A stretch of DNA of 64,000 nt, taken from NCBI RefSeq assembly GCF_000425365.1, contig NZ_AUDH01000004.1, positions 62,001-126,000 of the forward strand. The letters are read 5' to 3'. Made by a program: the position numbers and the translations under genes. This DNA is from Rubritepida flocculans DSM 14296 (GTDB taxonomy: Bacteria; Pseudomonadota; Alphaproteobacteria; Acetobacterales; Acetobacteraceae). Below, piece after piece: positions 1 to 8,585 of the stretch (the first letter of the stretch is position 1; each line of letters starts with the position of its first letter). The notes under the pieces are model-generated. The model saw only the letters and a list, made by a program, of their open reading frames with translations, was not told the origin of the DNA and made no database searches.

Positions 1-1068
1 GAGCGCCGCCCCCAGCAGCGCGCCCAGCCCGAACTGCAGCGTGCCCAGCAGCGCCGAGGCCGTGCCCGCCATCTGCCCATGCGGCTGGATGGCGAGCACC
101 GTGCCGATGGGCAGCACGAGGCCGAGCGCGGCCGTATAGGCCAGGATGGGCAGGTAGAGCGCCCAGAACCCCGCCGCCAGCGCCCCCGCCAGCGCCACGG
201 CGCCCCCGGCGAGCGCGAGCGCGAGCAGCGCGAGGCCGAAGAGCCGCGGCCGCCCGATGCGCTCCGCAAGCGGCCCCGAGAGCTGCCCGCAGCCGATCAC
301 CCCCGCCGCCGCCGCGCCGAAATACCAGCCATACTGCTCGGGCGGGATGCCGTGCAGCCGGATGAACACGAAGGGCGAGCCCGCGATGTAGGCGAACATC
401 CCCGCCAGCGCGAAGCCGCTCGCCAGCGCCGTGCCGAGGAAGCGGCGGTCGCGCAGCAGCCCGGCATAGGCGCCGAGCACCTGTGCGGCCGGCGCGCGGC
501 GGCGCCGCTCGGGCGGCAGCGTCTCGGGCAGGCCGCGCCAGCAGGCCAGCATGGCCGCGAGCCCGGTGAGGGCGAGGAACCAGAACACGCCGCGCCAGCC
601 CAGCGCCCAGGCCACCCAGCCGCCCAGCAGCGGCGCGAGGATGGGCGCGGCCCCCATCACCAGCATCAGCCGCGCCATCATCCGCACCGGGTCGAAGCGG
701 TCGGCGAGGTCGCGCACCACGGCGCGCGCGATCACCATGCCCGCGCAGGCGCCCAGCGCCTGCAGCAGCCTGAGCGCCACAAGCGCCTCGATGGCGGTGG
801 CGAGCGCGCAGAGCGCCGAGGCCGCGGTATAGAGGATCAGCGCGGCGAAGAGCGGCCGCCGCCGCCCGTAGCGGTCCGCGAGCGGCCCGTGCAGGAGCTG
901 GCCCGCCGCCATGCCCAGGAAGAAGGCCGCGAGCGTGGCCTGCGCGCCCTCCATGCCCCCGCCCAGCGCCTCGCCGATGGCGGGCAGGGCGGGGAGGTAC
1001 ATGTCGATGGAGAGCGGCCCGAAGGCCGCGAGCAGGCCGAGGACGGCGGCCAGCCGCGCGCGGTTCAC
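1..1068 (-). CDS. Bcr/CflA-type MFS drug-resistance transporter, 3' end cut by window edge
   Basis: An inner-membrane, probably proton-driven exporter of the DHA1 family. The minus-strand frame is open from a GTG at 1068 to the window edge, giving 356 residues of a family that usually has about 400. The N-terminus carries IDMYLPALP (residues 21-29), typical of Bcr/CflA proteins, and the MFS loop 2-3 signature GPLADRYGRRRP (61-72). Alternating hydrophobic segments fill the rest. The GTG overlaps the cupin stop in a GTGA overlap, so the two genes are probably translated together. The substrate cannot be told from sequence. The C-terminus lies outside the window. Confidence 0.85.
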   Translation of the reverse strand, partial: MNRARLAAVLGLLAAFGPLSIDMYLPALPAIGEALGGGMEGAQATLAAFFLGMAAGQLLHGPLADRYGRRRPLFAALILYTAASALCALATAIEALVALRLLQALGACAGMVIARAVVRDLADRFDPVRMMARLMLVMGAAPILAPLLGGWVAWALGWRGVFWFLALTGLAAMLACWRGLPETLPPERRRRAPAAQVLGAYAGLLRDRRFLGTALASGFALAGMFAYIAGSPFVFIRLHGIPPEQYGWYFGAAAAGVIGCGQLSGPLAERIGRPRLFGLALLALALAGGAVALAGALAAGFWALYLPILAYTAALGLVLPIGTVLAIQPHGQMAGTASALLGTLQFGLGALLGAAL

Positions 1069-1505
1069 GCCGGCGGCGGCAGGAAGTCCACCTCGCACTC
1101 GGTCGAGATCCTCACCACCGTCTCGGGGTCGGTGACGTTGTGGATGCGGCTGAACAGCTCGTAGAGCTTGCGCGAGGGCGCCACCCAGAACAGCGCGCGC
1201 ACCGGCGCGCCGGACTTGTTGAAGATCCCGTGCGGCAGCCCCATGGGCATGCGGATCAGGTCGCCCGCCTTCGCGTGGAGCGTCTGGCCGTCGAGCATCA
1301 GCTCGAAGGCGCCCTCGAAGATGTGGATGTACTCGTCCTGCGTGGGATGGATGTGCGGGGGCACGAAGGCGCCGGGCGGGAAGAGCGTGTCGAAGGCGAA
1401 GCTCGTCGCCGAATGCTGGCGCGGCTTGTAGGTCTGGCCCAGGATGTTCCAGACGATGCCGCCCAGGCCCTCGCCCGCGGGGGTGATGCCGGCCGTCTCG
1501 TTCAT
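1065..1505 (-). CDS. Small cupin-domain protein
   Basis: A 146-residue single-domain cupin, probably a cytoplasmic metal-binding enzyme or ligand-binding protein. Cupin motif 1 has H51, H53 and E58 (HIHPTQDEY), and motif 2 centres on H92 (MPMGLPHGIFN), so the usual His/Glu metal site looks intact. The ATG at 1505 opens the domain; the frame stays open further upstream, but that part reads as low-complexity Arg/Ser sequence and is not family-like. The gene follows the AceE-like gene by about 70 bases and overlaps the exporter gene, suggesting a three-gene minus-strand unit. Reaction unknown. Confidence 0.8.
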   Translation of the reverse strand: MNETAGITPAGEGLGGIVWNILGQTYKPRQHSATSFAFDTLFPPGAFVPPHIHPTQDEYIHIFEGAFELMLDGQTLHAKAGDLIRMPMGLPHGIFNKSGAPVRALFWVAPSRKLYELFSRIHNVTDPETVVRISTECEVDFLPPPA

Positions 1506-1575
1506 GCGCTCTGTTCCCTTGCTGCGCGATCCGCAGGGGCGAGGCTGCGCGCGCCCCGCGCGGATGGCAAGCGCG

Positions 1576-3969
1576 TCACGCGGCCCCGAGCAGAAGCTCC
1601 GCGCAGGCGTCGAGGATCGCGCTCTCATCGAGCCCGTATTCGGCGTAGAGCGAGGGGATGTCGCCCGCCTGGCCGAAGCGGTCCACGCCGAGGGCGGCCA
1701 CGCGCTGCCCGCGCACCGCGCCCATCCAGTCGAGCGCGGCGGGGTGCCCGTCGAGCACGGTGACGAGGCCCGCGCCGGGCGCCAGCGGCGCGAGCAGCCG
1801 CTCGATGTGCGAGGGATGGGCACCCGGCCCCCGCCGGGCCGCGCGCCGCGCCGCGAGCCAGCCCTGGTGCAGCCGGTCGGGCGAGGTGACGGCGAGCAGC
1901 CCCGCGCGCGGTTCCTCCGCGCGCAGCGCCTCGAAGGCGGCCATGGCCTCGGGCGCCACGGGCCCCTGGTAGGCGATGGCGATGGGCGCGCCCTCGCCGG
2001 GCGGGACCATCCAGTAGCCGCCCGCGATCACCGCCGCCTCGTCCAGCGCGCGCTCGGGCTGGGCGAGGGCGCGGGTGGAGAGGCGCAGCCAGACGCTCGA
2101 GCCGTCCTCGGCCTGCATGTGGGCGAAGGCGTGGCGCATCAGCACCGCGAGCTCGTCGGCGAAGGCGGGCTCGTAGCTCGCGAGACGGTCCTGCGCCATG
2201 CCGATCAGGGGCGTGTTCACGCTCTGGTGCTGCCCGCCCTCGGGCGCGAGGGTCAAGCCCGAGGGCGTGCTGACCAGCAGGAAGCGCGCATCCATGTAGC
2301 AGCCATAGATCAGCGCATCGAGGCCGCGGTTCACGAAGGGATCATAGACCGTGCCGACGGGCAGCAGCCGCGCGCCGTAGAGCCGGTCCGACAGGCCGAG
2401 CGCGGCCAGCACCAGGAACAGGTTCTGCTCGGCGATGCCGAGCTCGATGTGCTGGCCCTCGGGGCTCATGCCCCAGCGCTGGGCGGAGGCGAGCTTGGCG
2501 TCGCGGAACACGTCGTTCTTCAGGTGCCGGTCGAAGATGCCGCGCCGGTTCACCCAGGGGCCGAGATTGGTGCTCACCGTCACGTCGGGGCTGGTGGTGA
2601 CGATGCGCGCGGCGAGTTCGCGGAACTCGCCGTCGCCGCGGCCGATCCCGGCGAGGATCTCGCCGAAGGCGGCCTGGGTGGAGAGCTTGCGCCCCGCCGG
2701 CACGCGCGGCACGGGCAGGCGGGCGGGCACATGGATGGCGGGCGCCTTCAGGCTGCGCCCCGCGGGCGTGAGCGGCGTGGCGAAGGGCACGGAGGCGAGG
2801 AAACCGGCCATCTCCTCGGGCGGGATGTCGAGGCCCTCGAAGGCGTCCCACTCATGGCCCGGGCGGATGTTCATGGCCGCGCGGAAGCCCTCCATCTGCT
2901 CCTTCGTCATCAGCCCGGCGTGGTTGTCCTTGTGGCCGGCGAAGGGCAGCCCCATGCCCTTGATGGTGTAGGCGATGAAGCAGGTGGGCTGGTCGCCCGC
3001 CGCGTCCTGGGCGCGGAAGGCCTCCATCAGCGTCTCGATGTCGTGGCCGCCGAGATTGGTCATCAGCGCCGCGAGCTCCTCGTCGGAGAGCGGGTCGATG
3101 ATGGCGCGCACCCCTTCCTCGCGGCCGAGATCGGCGAGCAGCGCCGCGCGCCAGGCCGCGCCGCCCTGGAAGGTGAGGGCGGCGTAGAGGGAGTTCGGGC
3201 AGTCGTCGATCCAGCGGCGCAGGGATTCGCCGCCCGGCCGGGCGAAGGCGGCCTGCAGGCGGCGGCCGTATTTGAGGGTGACGACGTTCCAGCCCATGTC
3301 GCGGAACAGCCCCTCGATGCGGCCGAAGAGGCGGTCCTGCACCACGGAATCGAGGCTCTGGCGGTTGTAGTCCACCACCCACCAGACGTTGCGGATGTCG
3401 TGCTTCCAGCCCTCGAGCAGCGCCTCGTAGATGTTGCCCTCGTCGAGCTCGGCGTCGCCCACGATGGCGACGTGCCGGCCGGCGGGCAGATCCTTCGGTG
3501 CGAGGCCCTTGAGGCGCACATAGTCCTGCACCAGCGCGCCGAAGGAGGTGAGCGCGACGCCGAGGCCCACGCTGCCCGTGGAGAAATCCACCTCCGCCCC
3601 GTCCTTCACGCGGGAGGGATAGGGCTGGATGCCGCCGAAGGCGCGCAGCGTGGCCAGGCGCTCGGCCTTCTGCCGGCCCAGCAGCAGGTTGATCGCGTGG
3701 AAGACGGGCCCCGCATGGGGCTTCACCGCCACGCGGTCGGCGGGCTTCAGGATGTCGAAATAGAGGGCGGTCATGATGGAGATGACCGAGGCGCAGGAGG
3801 CCTGGTGCCCGCCCACCTTCAGCCCGTCGCGGTTCGGGCGGATGTGGTTCGCGTGGTGGATCATCCACGCCGAGAGCCAGAGCAGCTTGCGCTCGATCGC
3901 GTGCAGCAGGGAGAGGCGGCGCGCCTCCTCCGGCGGTGCGGCGCGCGGCGGTATGCCCTGGATGGTCAT
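1576..3969 (-). CDS. AceE-like/transketolase-like ThDP enzyme (797 aa)
   Basis: A cytoplasmic thiamine-diphosphate enzyme resembling the homodimeric E1 component of 2-oxoacid dehydrogenase complexes; similar proteins are often annotated simply as transketolase. The ThDP/Mg motif runs from GDAELDEGN (171-179) to N202. The N-terminus has the conserved KVGGHQASCAS stretch (51-61), and the C-terminal domain ends in DRFGQAGDIPSLYAEYG, like the E1 C-terminal domain. It is about 90 residues shorter than classical AceE, and no E2 or E3 gene is nearby, so pyruvate dehydrogenase activity is not established. GGAGGAG just upstream of the ATG is a good ribosome-binding site. Substrate uncertain. Confidence 0.8.
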   Translation of the reverse strand: MTIQGIPPRAAPPEEARRLSLLHAIERKLLWLSAWMIHHANHIRPNRDGLKVGGHQASCASVISIMTALYFDILKPADRVAVKPHAGPVFHAINLLLGRQKAERLATLRAFGGIQPYPSRVKDGAEVDFSTGSVGLGVALTSFGALVQDYVRLKGLAPKDLPAGRHVAIVGDAELDEGNIYEALLEGWKHDIRNVWWVVDYNRQSLDSVVQDRLFGRIEGLFRDMGWNVVTLKYGRRLQAAFARPGGESLRRWIDDCPNSLYAALTFQGGAAWRAALLADLGREEGVRAIIDPLSDEELAALMTNLGGHDIETLMEAFRAQDAAGDQPTCFIAYTIKGMGLPFAGHKDNHAGLMTKEQMEGFRAAMNIRPGHEWDAFEGLDIPPEEMAGFLASVPFATPLTPAGRSLKAPAIHVPARLPVPRVPAGRKLSTQAAFGEILAGIGRGDGEFRELAARIVTTSPDVTVSTNLGPWVNRRGIFDRHLKNDVFRDAKLASAQRWGMSPEGQHIELGIAEQNLFLVLAALGLSDRLYGARLLPVGTVYDPFVNRGLDALIYGCYMDARFLLVSTPSGLTLAPEGGQHQSVNTPLIGMAQDRLASYEPAFADELAVLMRHAFAHMQAEDGSSVWLRLSTRALAQPERALDEAAVIAGGYWMVPPGEGAPIAIAYQGPVAPEAMAAFEALRAEEPRAGLLAVTSPDRLHQGWLAARRAARRGPGAHPSHIERLLAPLAPGAGLVTVLDGHPAALDWMGAVRGQRVAALGVDRFGQAGDIPSLYAEYGLDESAILDACAELLLGAA

Positions 3970-4067
3970 GGCTCGGCTCCTCCAGCCCCTGCGGGCAGGG
4001 TAGGGCGGGCGCGCGCGCCCTCCAAGCGGGCTGGACGCGGGGCCCGGGGCGGCGGAAGCTCCCGCCC

Positions 4068-4856
4068 ATGGAAGAGCCGCCCCTGCTGGTCGCGCGCGAT
4101 GCGCGCGGCGTCGTCACCGCCACGCTGAACCGCCCCGCGCTCGGCAACGCCTACAACGGCGCGATGCTGGAGGCGCTGATCGAGGGGCTCGCGACCCTGG
4201 CGCGGGATGCGACGGTGCGCGCCCTCGTGATCCGCGGCGCGGGGCGGCATTTCCAGGCCGGGGCCGACATCGGCTGGCTGAGCGCGGCCTCCGCGGCCCC
4301 GCCGGCTGAGGCGCACGCCGCCTCGCTGCTCACCACCCGGGCCATGGCCGCGCTCAACGAGTTCCCGCGCCCGACGCTGGCCGTGATCCATGGCGCCTGC
4401 TTCGGCGGCGGGGTGGGCATCGCCTGCTGCGTGGATGTGGCGCTGGCCAGCACGGGCGCGAGCTTCGGCATCACCGAGGTGCGGGTGGGTGTCGCGCCCT
4501 CGCCCATCTCCACGCACATGGTCCACGCCATGGGGCTGCGCCAGGCGCGGCGCTACGCCATCACCGGCGAGCGCTTCGGCGCGGAGGAGGCGCGGCGCAT
4601 CGGCCTCGTGCACGAGGTGCACCCGCCCGAGGCCCTCGAGGCGCGGCTTGCGGAGATCCTGGACGAGACGCTGCTCTCCTCGCCCGCCGCCGTGGCCGTG
4701 ACGAAGGCGAGCCTGCTCGGCGCGAACGGACTGACCCTGACCGCGCGGGAGATGGAGGAACTGGCGCGCGAGAGCTGGATGCAGCGCGCCTCGGCCGAAG
4801 GGCGCGAGGGGTTGGCGGCCTTCCGCGAAAAGCGGCGGCCCCGCTGGGCGCCCTGA
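4068..4856 (+). CDS. Enoyl-CoA hydratase, methylglutaconyl-CoA hydratase (LiuC) type
   Basis: A 262-residue crotonase-fold protein. The oxyanion-hole segments are AGADI (64-68) and FGGGVGI (112-118). One catalytic glutamate is present, E137 in TEVRVGVAP. The position of the other classical glutamate (Glu144 of rat enoyl-CoA hydratase) is G117. That pattern, with CCVDVALA and the APSPIS segment, resembles bacterial LiuC methylglutaconyl-CoA hydratases as I know them. It starts at the ATG after GGAAGC; the frame is open further upstream, but that part overlaps the divergent promoter region and has no family match. Role in leucine breakdown is inferred. It could instead be another acyl-CoA hydratase. 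Confidence 0.8.
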   Translation: MEEPPLLVARDARGVVTATLNRPALGNAYNGAMLEALIEGLATLARDATVRALVIRGAGRHFQAGADIGWLSAASAAPPAEAHAASLLTTRAMAALNEFPRPTLAVIHGACFGGGVGIACCVDVALASTGASFGITEVRVGVAPSPISTHMVHAMGLRQARRYAITGERFGAEEARRIGLVHEVHPPEALEARLAEILDETLLSSPAAVAVTKASLLGANGLTLTAREMEELARESWMQRASAEGREGLAAFREKRRPRWAP

Positions 4857-4866
4857 CCCCGGGCGG

Positions 4867-5415
4867 CTATTCCGCCGCCTGCCGCCCGCCCGCCGCGATG
4901 GCGCGGATGCAGGCCTCGAAGAGCGTGAGGTCGTTCCAGGGAAGCGGCGCCTCGGGGCGCAGCAGCACGCCCCCGGAGGCGGCGATGGCGCCCTCGATCA
5001 TCAGGTTCTCTGCCAGGCCGAACTCCTCGACCTCCAGCCCATCGGCGTCGCGCCAGACTTCTCCGTCGAAGCGCGCCTCGGGCACGCGGGCGCGGTGCGG
5101 GCGCGGGTCATGGGTGTAGCCGTGCACGGGCCGCCCCAGGCCCCGCATGTAGCCGAGCTCATAGACCGTGCCCGGATCCGCGCCCGCGCCGCGGAAGGGG
5201 GTGAGGTTGGCCACCAGCGCCTCGCAGCCGGCGAGATGGAGCTTGTTGGCGGCGAAGATGCGCCGCCACTCGGGCGGGCCGGAGGGCATGGGGGCGGGCG
5301 GGTCGAGCGGGAAGACGCCCGTCAGGCCGTGGCGGGCGCAGATCGCCTTCTTCGCGGCGCCGATCGCCGCCGCATCGGGGAGGAAGACCTCCGGCCCGGC
5401 CAGGTAGATTCGCAT
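4867..5415 (-). CDS. Nucleoside 2-deoxyribosyltransferase-like protein
   Basis: A 182-residue cytoplasmic protein of the nucleoside 2-deoxyribosyltransferase fold, which cleaves N-glycosidic bonds or exchanges bases in deoxynucleosides. YLAGPEVF (4-11) is the family N-terminal nucleotide-binding motif. GAGADPGTVYELGYMRGLGR (76-95) contains the expected catalytic glutamate, E86. The start at 5415 places the first strand right at the N-terminus; an in-frame ATG 34 codons upstream would overlap the divergent hydrolase gene and adds nothing conserved. It is convergent with the hydratase gene. Whether it acts on purines, pyrimidines or a modified nucleotide is not visible. Confidence 0.82.
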   Translation of the reverse strand: MRIYLAGPEVFLPDAAAIGAAKKAICARHGLTGVFPLDPPAPMPSGPPEWRRIFAANKLHLAGCEALVANLTPFRGAGADPGTVYELGYMRGLGRPVHGYTHDPRPHRARVPEARFDGEVWRDADGLEVEEFGLAENLMIEGAIAASGGVLLRPEAPLPWNDLTLFEACIRAIAAGGRQAAE

Positions 5416-5452
5416 GCGCCCATCCTGCCCCCTCGCCGAGGAAGCGCCTAAC

Positions 5453-6259
5453 ATGATCGGCATGGACGCCGAAGCGGAATACAACAATCGCGCCCGGGTG
5501 CCCGAGCACCCCGCCATCCTCGCGCGATGGATGCGCGCGGCGGAAATGTTCCGCGCCGCCGTGCCGCCAGAGACCCTCGCCTACGGCCCCGGCCCACGCG
5601 AGGCGATGGACCTCTTCCTCCCGCGCGGGGTGGAGCGGCCGCCGGTCGCGCTGTTCTTCCATGGCGGCTACTGGCAGGCGCTGGACCGCAGGGCGGTGAG
5701 CCATGTCGCGGCGGGGCTGCTGGCGCTCGGGGTGGCGGTGGCGCTGCCCTCCTATGACCTCTGCCCCGAGGTGCCGCTCGCGCGCATCTGCGAACAGGCC
5801 GAGGCGGCGGCGCGCGCCCTGCACGCGCGCATGGGCGTGCCCATGCTGGTGGCCGGCCATTCGGCGGGGGGGCATCTGGCGGCTTGGCTGCTCGCGCGGC
5901 TTCCGGAGGAGGTGGCGGCGGCGGCGCTGCCCGTCTCCGGCCTGTTCTGGCTGGAGCCGCTGCTGCCCACCTCCATCAACGCCGCGCTCGGGCTGGATGC
6001 CGAGACGGCGCGCGCCCTCTCGCCCGCCTTGCTGCCTGCGCCGGGCCGGCCGCTGGTGGCGGCGGTGGGCGGCGAGGAGAGCGCCGAGTTCCTTCGCCAG
6101 AGCCGCGAGTTCGCCGCGCTCTGGGGCGGGCGCTGCGAGGTGCTGGAGGGGCTGAACCACTTCACCGTGCTCGGCCCGCTCTCGGAACCGCGCCACCCGC
6201 TCACGCTGCGGGCGGCGGCGCTTGCGCGGGCCGCGCGGGGCGGGTTATCGCCCGTCTGA
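5453..6259 (+). CDS. Alpha/beta hydrolase, kynurenine formamidase-like
   Basis: A 268-residue cytoplasmic alpha/beta hydrolase. It has the oxyanion motif HGGYW (70-74) and the nucleophile elbow GHSAGGH with S137. A C-terminal GLNHFT supplies the likely catalytic histidine. The HGGxW form is shared with arylformamidases and related carboxylesterases. GAGGAAG at 5438-5444, eight bases before the ATG, supports the 5453 start; ATG 5462 is an alternative. It is divergent from the deoxyribosyltransferase-like gene, with under 40 bases between the starts. No other tryptophan or kynurenine genes are nearby, so formamidase activity is only a possibility. Confidence 0.75.
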   Translation: MIGMDAEAEYNNRARVPEHPAILARWMRAAEMFRAAVPPETLAYGPGPREAMDLFLPRGVERPPVALFFHGGYWQALDRRAVSHVAAGLLALGVAVALPSYDLCPEVPLARICEQAEAAARALHARMGVPMLVAGHSAGGHLAAWLLARLPEEVAAAALPVSGLFWLEPLLPTSINAALGLDAETARALSPALLPAPGRPLVAAVGGEESAEFLRQSREFAALWGGRCEVLEGLNHFTVLGPLSEPRHPLTLRAAALARAARGGLSPV

Positions 6260-6310
6260 CACATTCCACGGCGGCGCGGCGCGCCGAATCAGGGCAGGGG
6301 GAGAGAGCGG

Positions 6311-7510
6311 ATGGGCATCGAGACCAAGCCGGCGCTGGCGCGCCGCGGCATCCTGGCCGGCGGCGCGGCGCTGCTGGCCGCCCCGGCCCTGCGCGCGCAG
6401 GGCGCGCCGATCAAGGTGGGGCTGGTCGCGGTGCTGACCGGGCCGCAGGCGGCCCTGGGAACCCAGCTCCGCGACGGCTGGACGCTCGGGCTGCGCCATC
6501 TCGAGAACCGGCTCGGCGGCCGCCCGGTCGAGACCATCGTGATCGACGACGAGCTGCGCCCCGATGTGGCCGTGACCAAGGTCCGCGCCGCGCTGGAGCG
6601 CGACCGGGTGGATTTCGTGGTGGGCGTGGTGTTCTCCAACATCCTGCAGGCGATCATGCGCCCGGTGACGGAGGCCAACACCTTCCTGATCTCCACCAAT
6701 GCGGGGCCCTCCACCTTCGCCGGGCGCGGCTGCAACCCCTTCTTCTTCGCCACCAGCTACAACAACGACCAGGTGCACAGCGTCATGGGCCAGGCGGCGC
6801 AGGATGCGGGCTATCGCCGCGTCTTCCTGCTCACGCCCAACTACCAGGCGGGGCGCGACGCCATGGCGGGCTTCAAGTCCCGCTTCCAGGGCCAGGTGGT
6901 GGACGAGGTCTATGTGCCGCTGACGCATGTGGACTTCTCGGCCGAGCTCGCGCGCATCGCCGCGCTGCGGCCGGACGCGGTCTTCACCTTCATGCCGGGC
7001 GGGCTGGGCGTGAACCTGGTGCGGCAGTACCGCCAGGCGGGGCTGCAGAACATCCCCTTCCTCTCCACCTTCACGGTGGACGAGGCGACGCTGCCCGCCC
7101 AGGGCGAGGCGGCGCTGGGCTTCTTCAGCGGCGCCAACTGGGCGCCCAACATGGAGAACGAGCAGAACCGCCGCTTCGTGCGCGACATGGAGGCGCAGTT
7201 CAACTACGTCCCCGCCACCTACGCGGCGCAGAGCTACGACACGGCGATGCTGCTCGATTCCGCCGTGCGGCGCGTCGGCGGCAACCTCGCCGACAAGAAC
7301 GCGCTGCGCCAGGCCATCGCGGCGGCGGATTTCCGGTCGGTGCGCGGGGCCTTCCGCTTCGGCGCGAACCAGTATCCCGTGCAGGATTTCTGGCTCTGCC
7401 AGGTGGTCCGCCGCCCCGATGGGCGCTTCCAGACCCAGACGGTGCGCCGGGTGCTGGAGGCGAATGTGGACCCCTGGGCGGGCGAGTGCCGCATGCCGGG
7501 GCGGGTGTAG
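6311..7510 (+). CDS. Branched-chain amino-acid-type ABC transporter substrate-binding protein
   Basis: A 399-residue periplasmic binding protein of the Leu/Ile/Val (type I, Peripla_BP_6) family. The N-terminus has a twin-arginine-containing leader (ARRGILAGGAALLAAPALRAQ), with likely cleavage after the AQ region near residue 30. The mature part begins IKVGLVAVLTGPQAALG, the family's first strand and ligand loop. AGGGGGAGAG lies just upstream of the ATG. It heads an importer operon with LivH, LivM, LivG and LivF. Family members bind amino acids, amides, urea or aromatic acids, so the ligand should not be assumed to be leucine. Confidence 0.88.
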   Translation: MGIETKPALARRGILAGGAALLAAPALRAQGAPIKVGLVAVLTGPQAALGTQLRDGWTLGLRHLENRLGGRPVETIVIDDELRPDVAVTKVRAALERDRVDFVVGVVFSNILQAIMRPVTEANTFLISTNAGPSTFAGRGCNPFFFATSYNNDQVHSVMGQAAQDAGYRRVFLLTPNYQAGRDAMAGFKSRFQGQVVDEVYVPLTHVDFSAELARIAALRPDAVFTFMPGGLGVNLVRQYRQAGLQNIPFLSTFTVDEATLPAQGEAALGFFSGANWAPNMENEQNRRFVRDMEAQFNYVPATYAAQSYDTAMLLDSAVRRVGGNLADKNALRQAIAAADFRSVRGAFRFGANQYPVQDFWLCQVVRRPDGRFQTQTVRRVLEANVDPWAGECRMPGRV

Positions 7511-7591
7511 GCCGCGCCCAAGTCTCGCTGCGCAGGAGCCTGCCGGGGGCCGCGTTCATGATCCGTGTCGCTGGTGTGACGGCGCCCCCTT

Positions 7592-7634
7592 CGCGGGCCA
7601 GGCCCGCGGGGCCTTCCGGGGCGCGGAGGAAGGC
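7592..7634 (+). promoter_or_regulatory. Tandem hairpins in the binding-protein/livH gap
   Basis: The 154-base gap between the binding-protein gene and livH has a near-perfect palindrome at 7592-7608 (CGCGGGCC, A, GGCCCGCG). A second stem follows, GCCTTCC at 7611-7617 with GGAAGGC at 7628-7634. Neither is followed by a T-run. Such structures after binding-protein genes often stabilise the upstream mRNA or partly end transcription, so that binding protein is made in excess over the permease. That role is inferred here. Confidence 0.4.
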
Positions 7635-7664
7635 GCGGGCCGGCGCCTTGCGGAGGGGCCTCGC

Positions 7665-8585
7665 GTGACCGCCACGCTGTTGCTGGTGCAGGTGCTGAAC
7701 GGGCTGCAGTTCGGCATCCTGCTCTTCCTCGTCGCGGCGGGGCTGACGCTGGTGTTCGGGGTGATGGACTTCATCAACCTCGCCCACGGCGTGCAGTACA
7801 TGATCGGCGCCTATCTGGGCGCGACGCTCGCGGCGCTGACCGGCTCCTTCTGGTTCGGGCTGCTGCTCGCCCTGCCGGCGGCGCTGGTCTTCGGGCTGCT
7901 GCTCGAGGTTCTGGTCTTCCGCCACTTCTACGAGCGCGACCACCTCTCCCAGGTGCTCGCCACCTTCGGCGTGATCCTGGTGCTGAACCAGGGGGTGAAG
8001 GCGGTGTTCGGCGCGGCGCCCATGCAGATGCCGCTGCCCGAGGCGCTCTCGGGCGGGGTGCGGATCATGGAGGGGCTGCTCTATCCCAGCTACCGCCTCG
8101 CCATCCTGGCGGCGGGCCTCGTCACCGCGGGGCTGCTGTGGTTCCTCGTCGAGCGGACGAAGCTCGGCATGCTGGTGCGCGCGGGCGCCTCCAACGCGCC
8201 CATGCTCTCCGCCCTCGGGGTGGATGTGCGGCGGCTGTTCATGATGGTGTTCGGCTTCGGCGCCATGCTGGCGGGCTTCGCGGGGGCGATGGCCGCGCCC
8301 ATCCTCTCGGTGGAGCCAGGGATGGGGGACAATCTGCTCATCCTCGCCTTCGTGGTGATCGTGATCGGCGGCATCGGCTCCATCCGCGGCGCCTTCCTCG
8401 CGGCGCTGATCGTGGGCCTGGTCGAGACCATCGGCCGGAGCATGATGCCGGACCTGATGCGCCTTTTCCTCGACCCCTCCGCAGCGCGGCAGACGGGGGC
8501 GGCGCTCGCCTCCATGCTGATCTACATCGTGATGGCCGCGATCCTCGCCTTCCGCCCGGCCGGCCTCTTCCCGGTGCGGACGTGA
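7665..8585 (+). CDS. livH: Branched-chain amino-acid ABC transporter permease LivH
   Basis: A 306-residue inner-membrane permease with about eight hydrophobic segments. It begins with the family pattern LNGLQFGILLFLVAAGLTLVFGVMDFINLAHG, shown here only as a description of residues 10-43. A GVVIGGIGS-like stretch (VIVIGGIGSIRGAF) sits in the last third. It pairs with LivM to form the pore of the importer. The GTG at 7665 is preceded by GGAGGGG at a seven-base spacing, which decides this start over upstream in-frame codons in the structured intergenic region. Its TGA overlaps the livM GTG. Confidence 0.9.
   Translation: MTATLLLVQVLNGLQFGILLFLVAAGLTLVFGVMDFINLAHGVQYMIGAYLGATLAALTGSFWFGLLLALPAALVFGLLLEVLVFRHFYERDHLSQVLATFGVILVLNQGVKAVFGAAPMQMPLPEALSGGVRIMEGLLYPSYRLAILAAGLVTAGLLWFLVERTKLGMLVRAGASNAPMLSALGVDVRRLFMMVFGFGAMLAGFAGAMAAPILSVEPGMGDNLLILAFVVIVIGGIGSIRGAFLAALIVGLVETIGRSMMPDLMRLFLDPSAARQTGAALASMLIYIVMAAILAFRPAGLFPVRT

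Noticed and set aside
1444-4128. A plus-strand open frame of about 890 codons opposite the AceE-like gene
   Set aside because: No family resemblance, while the minus strand reads a full ThDP enzyme with its cofactor motif.
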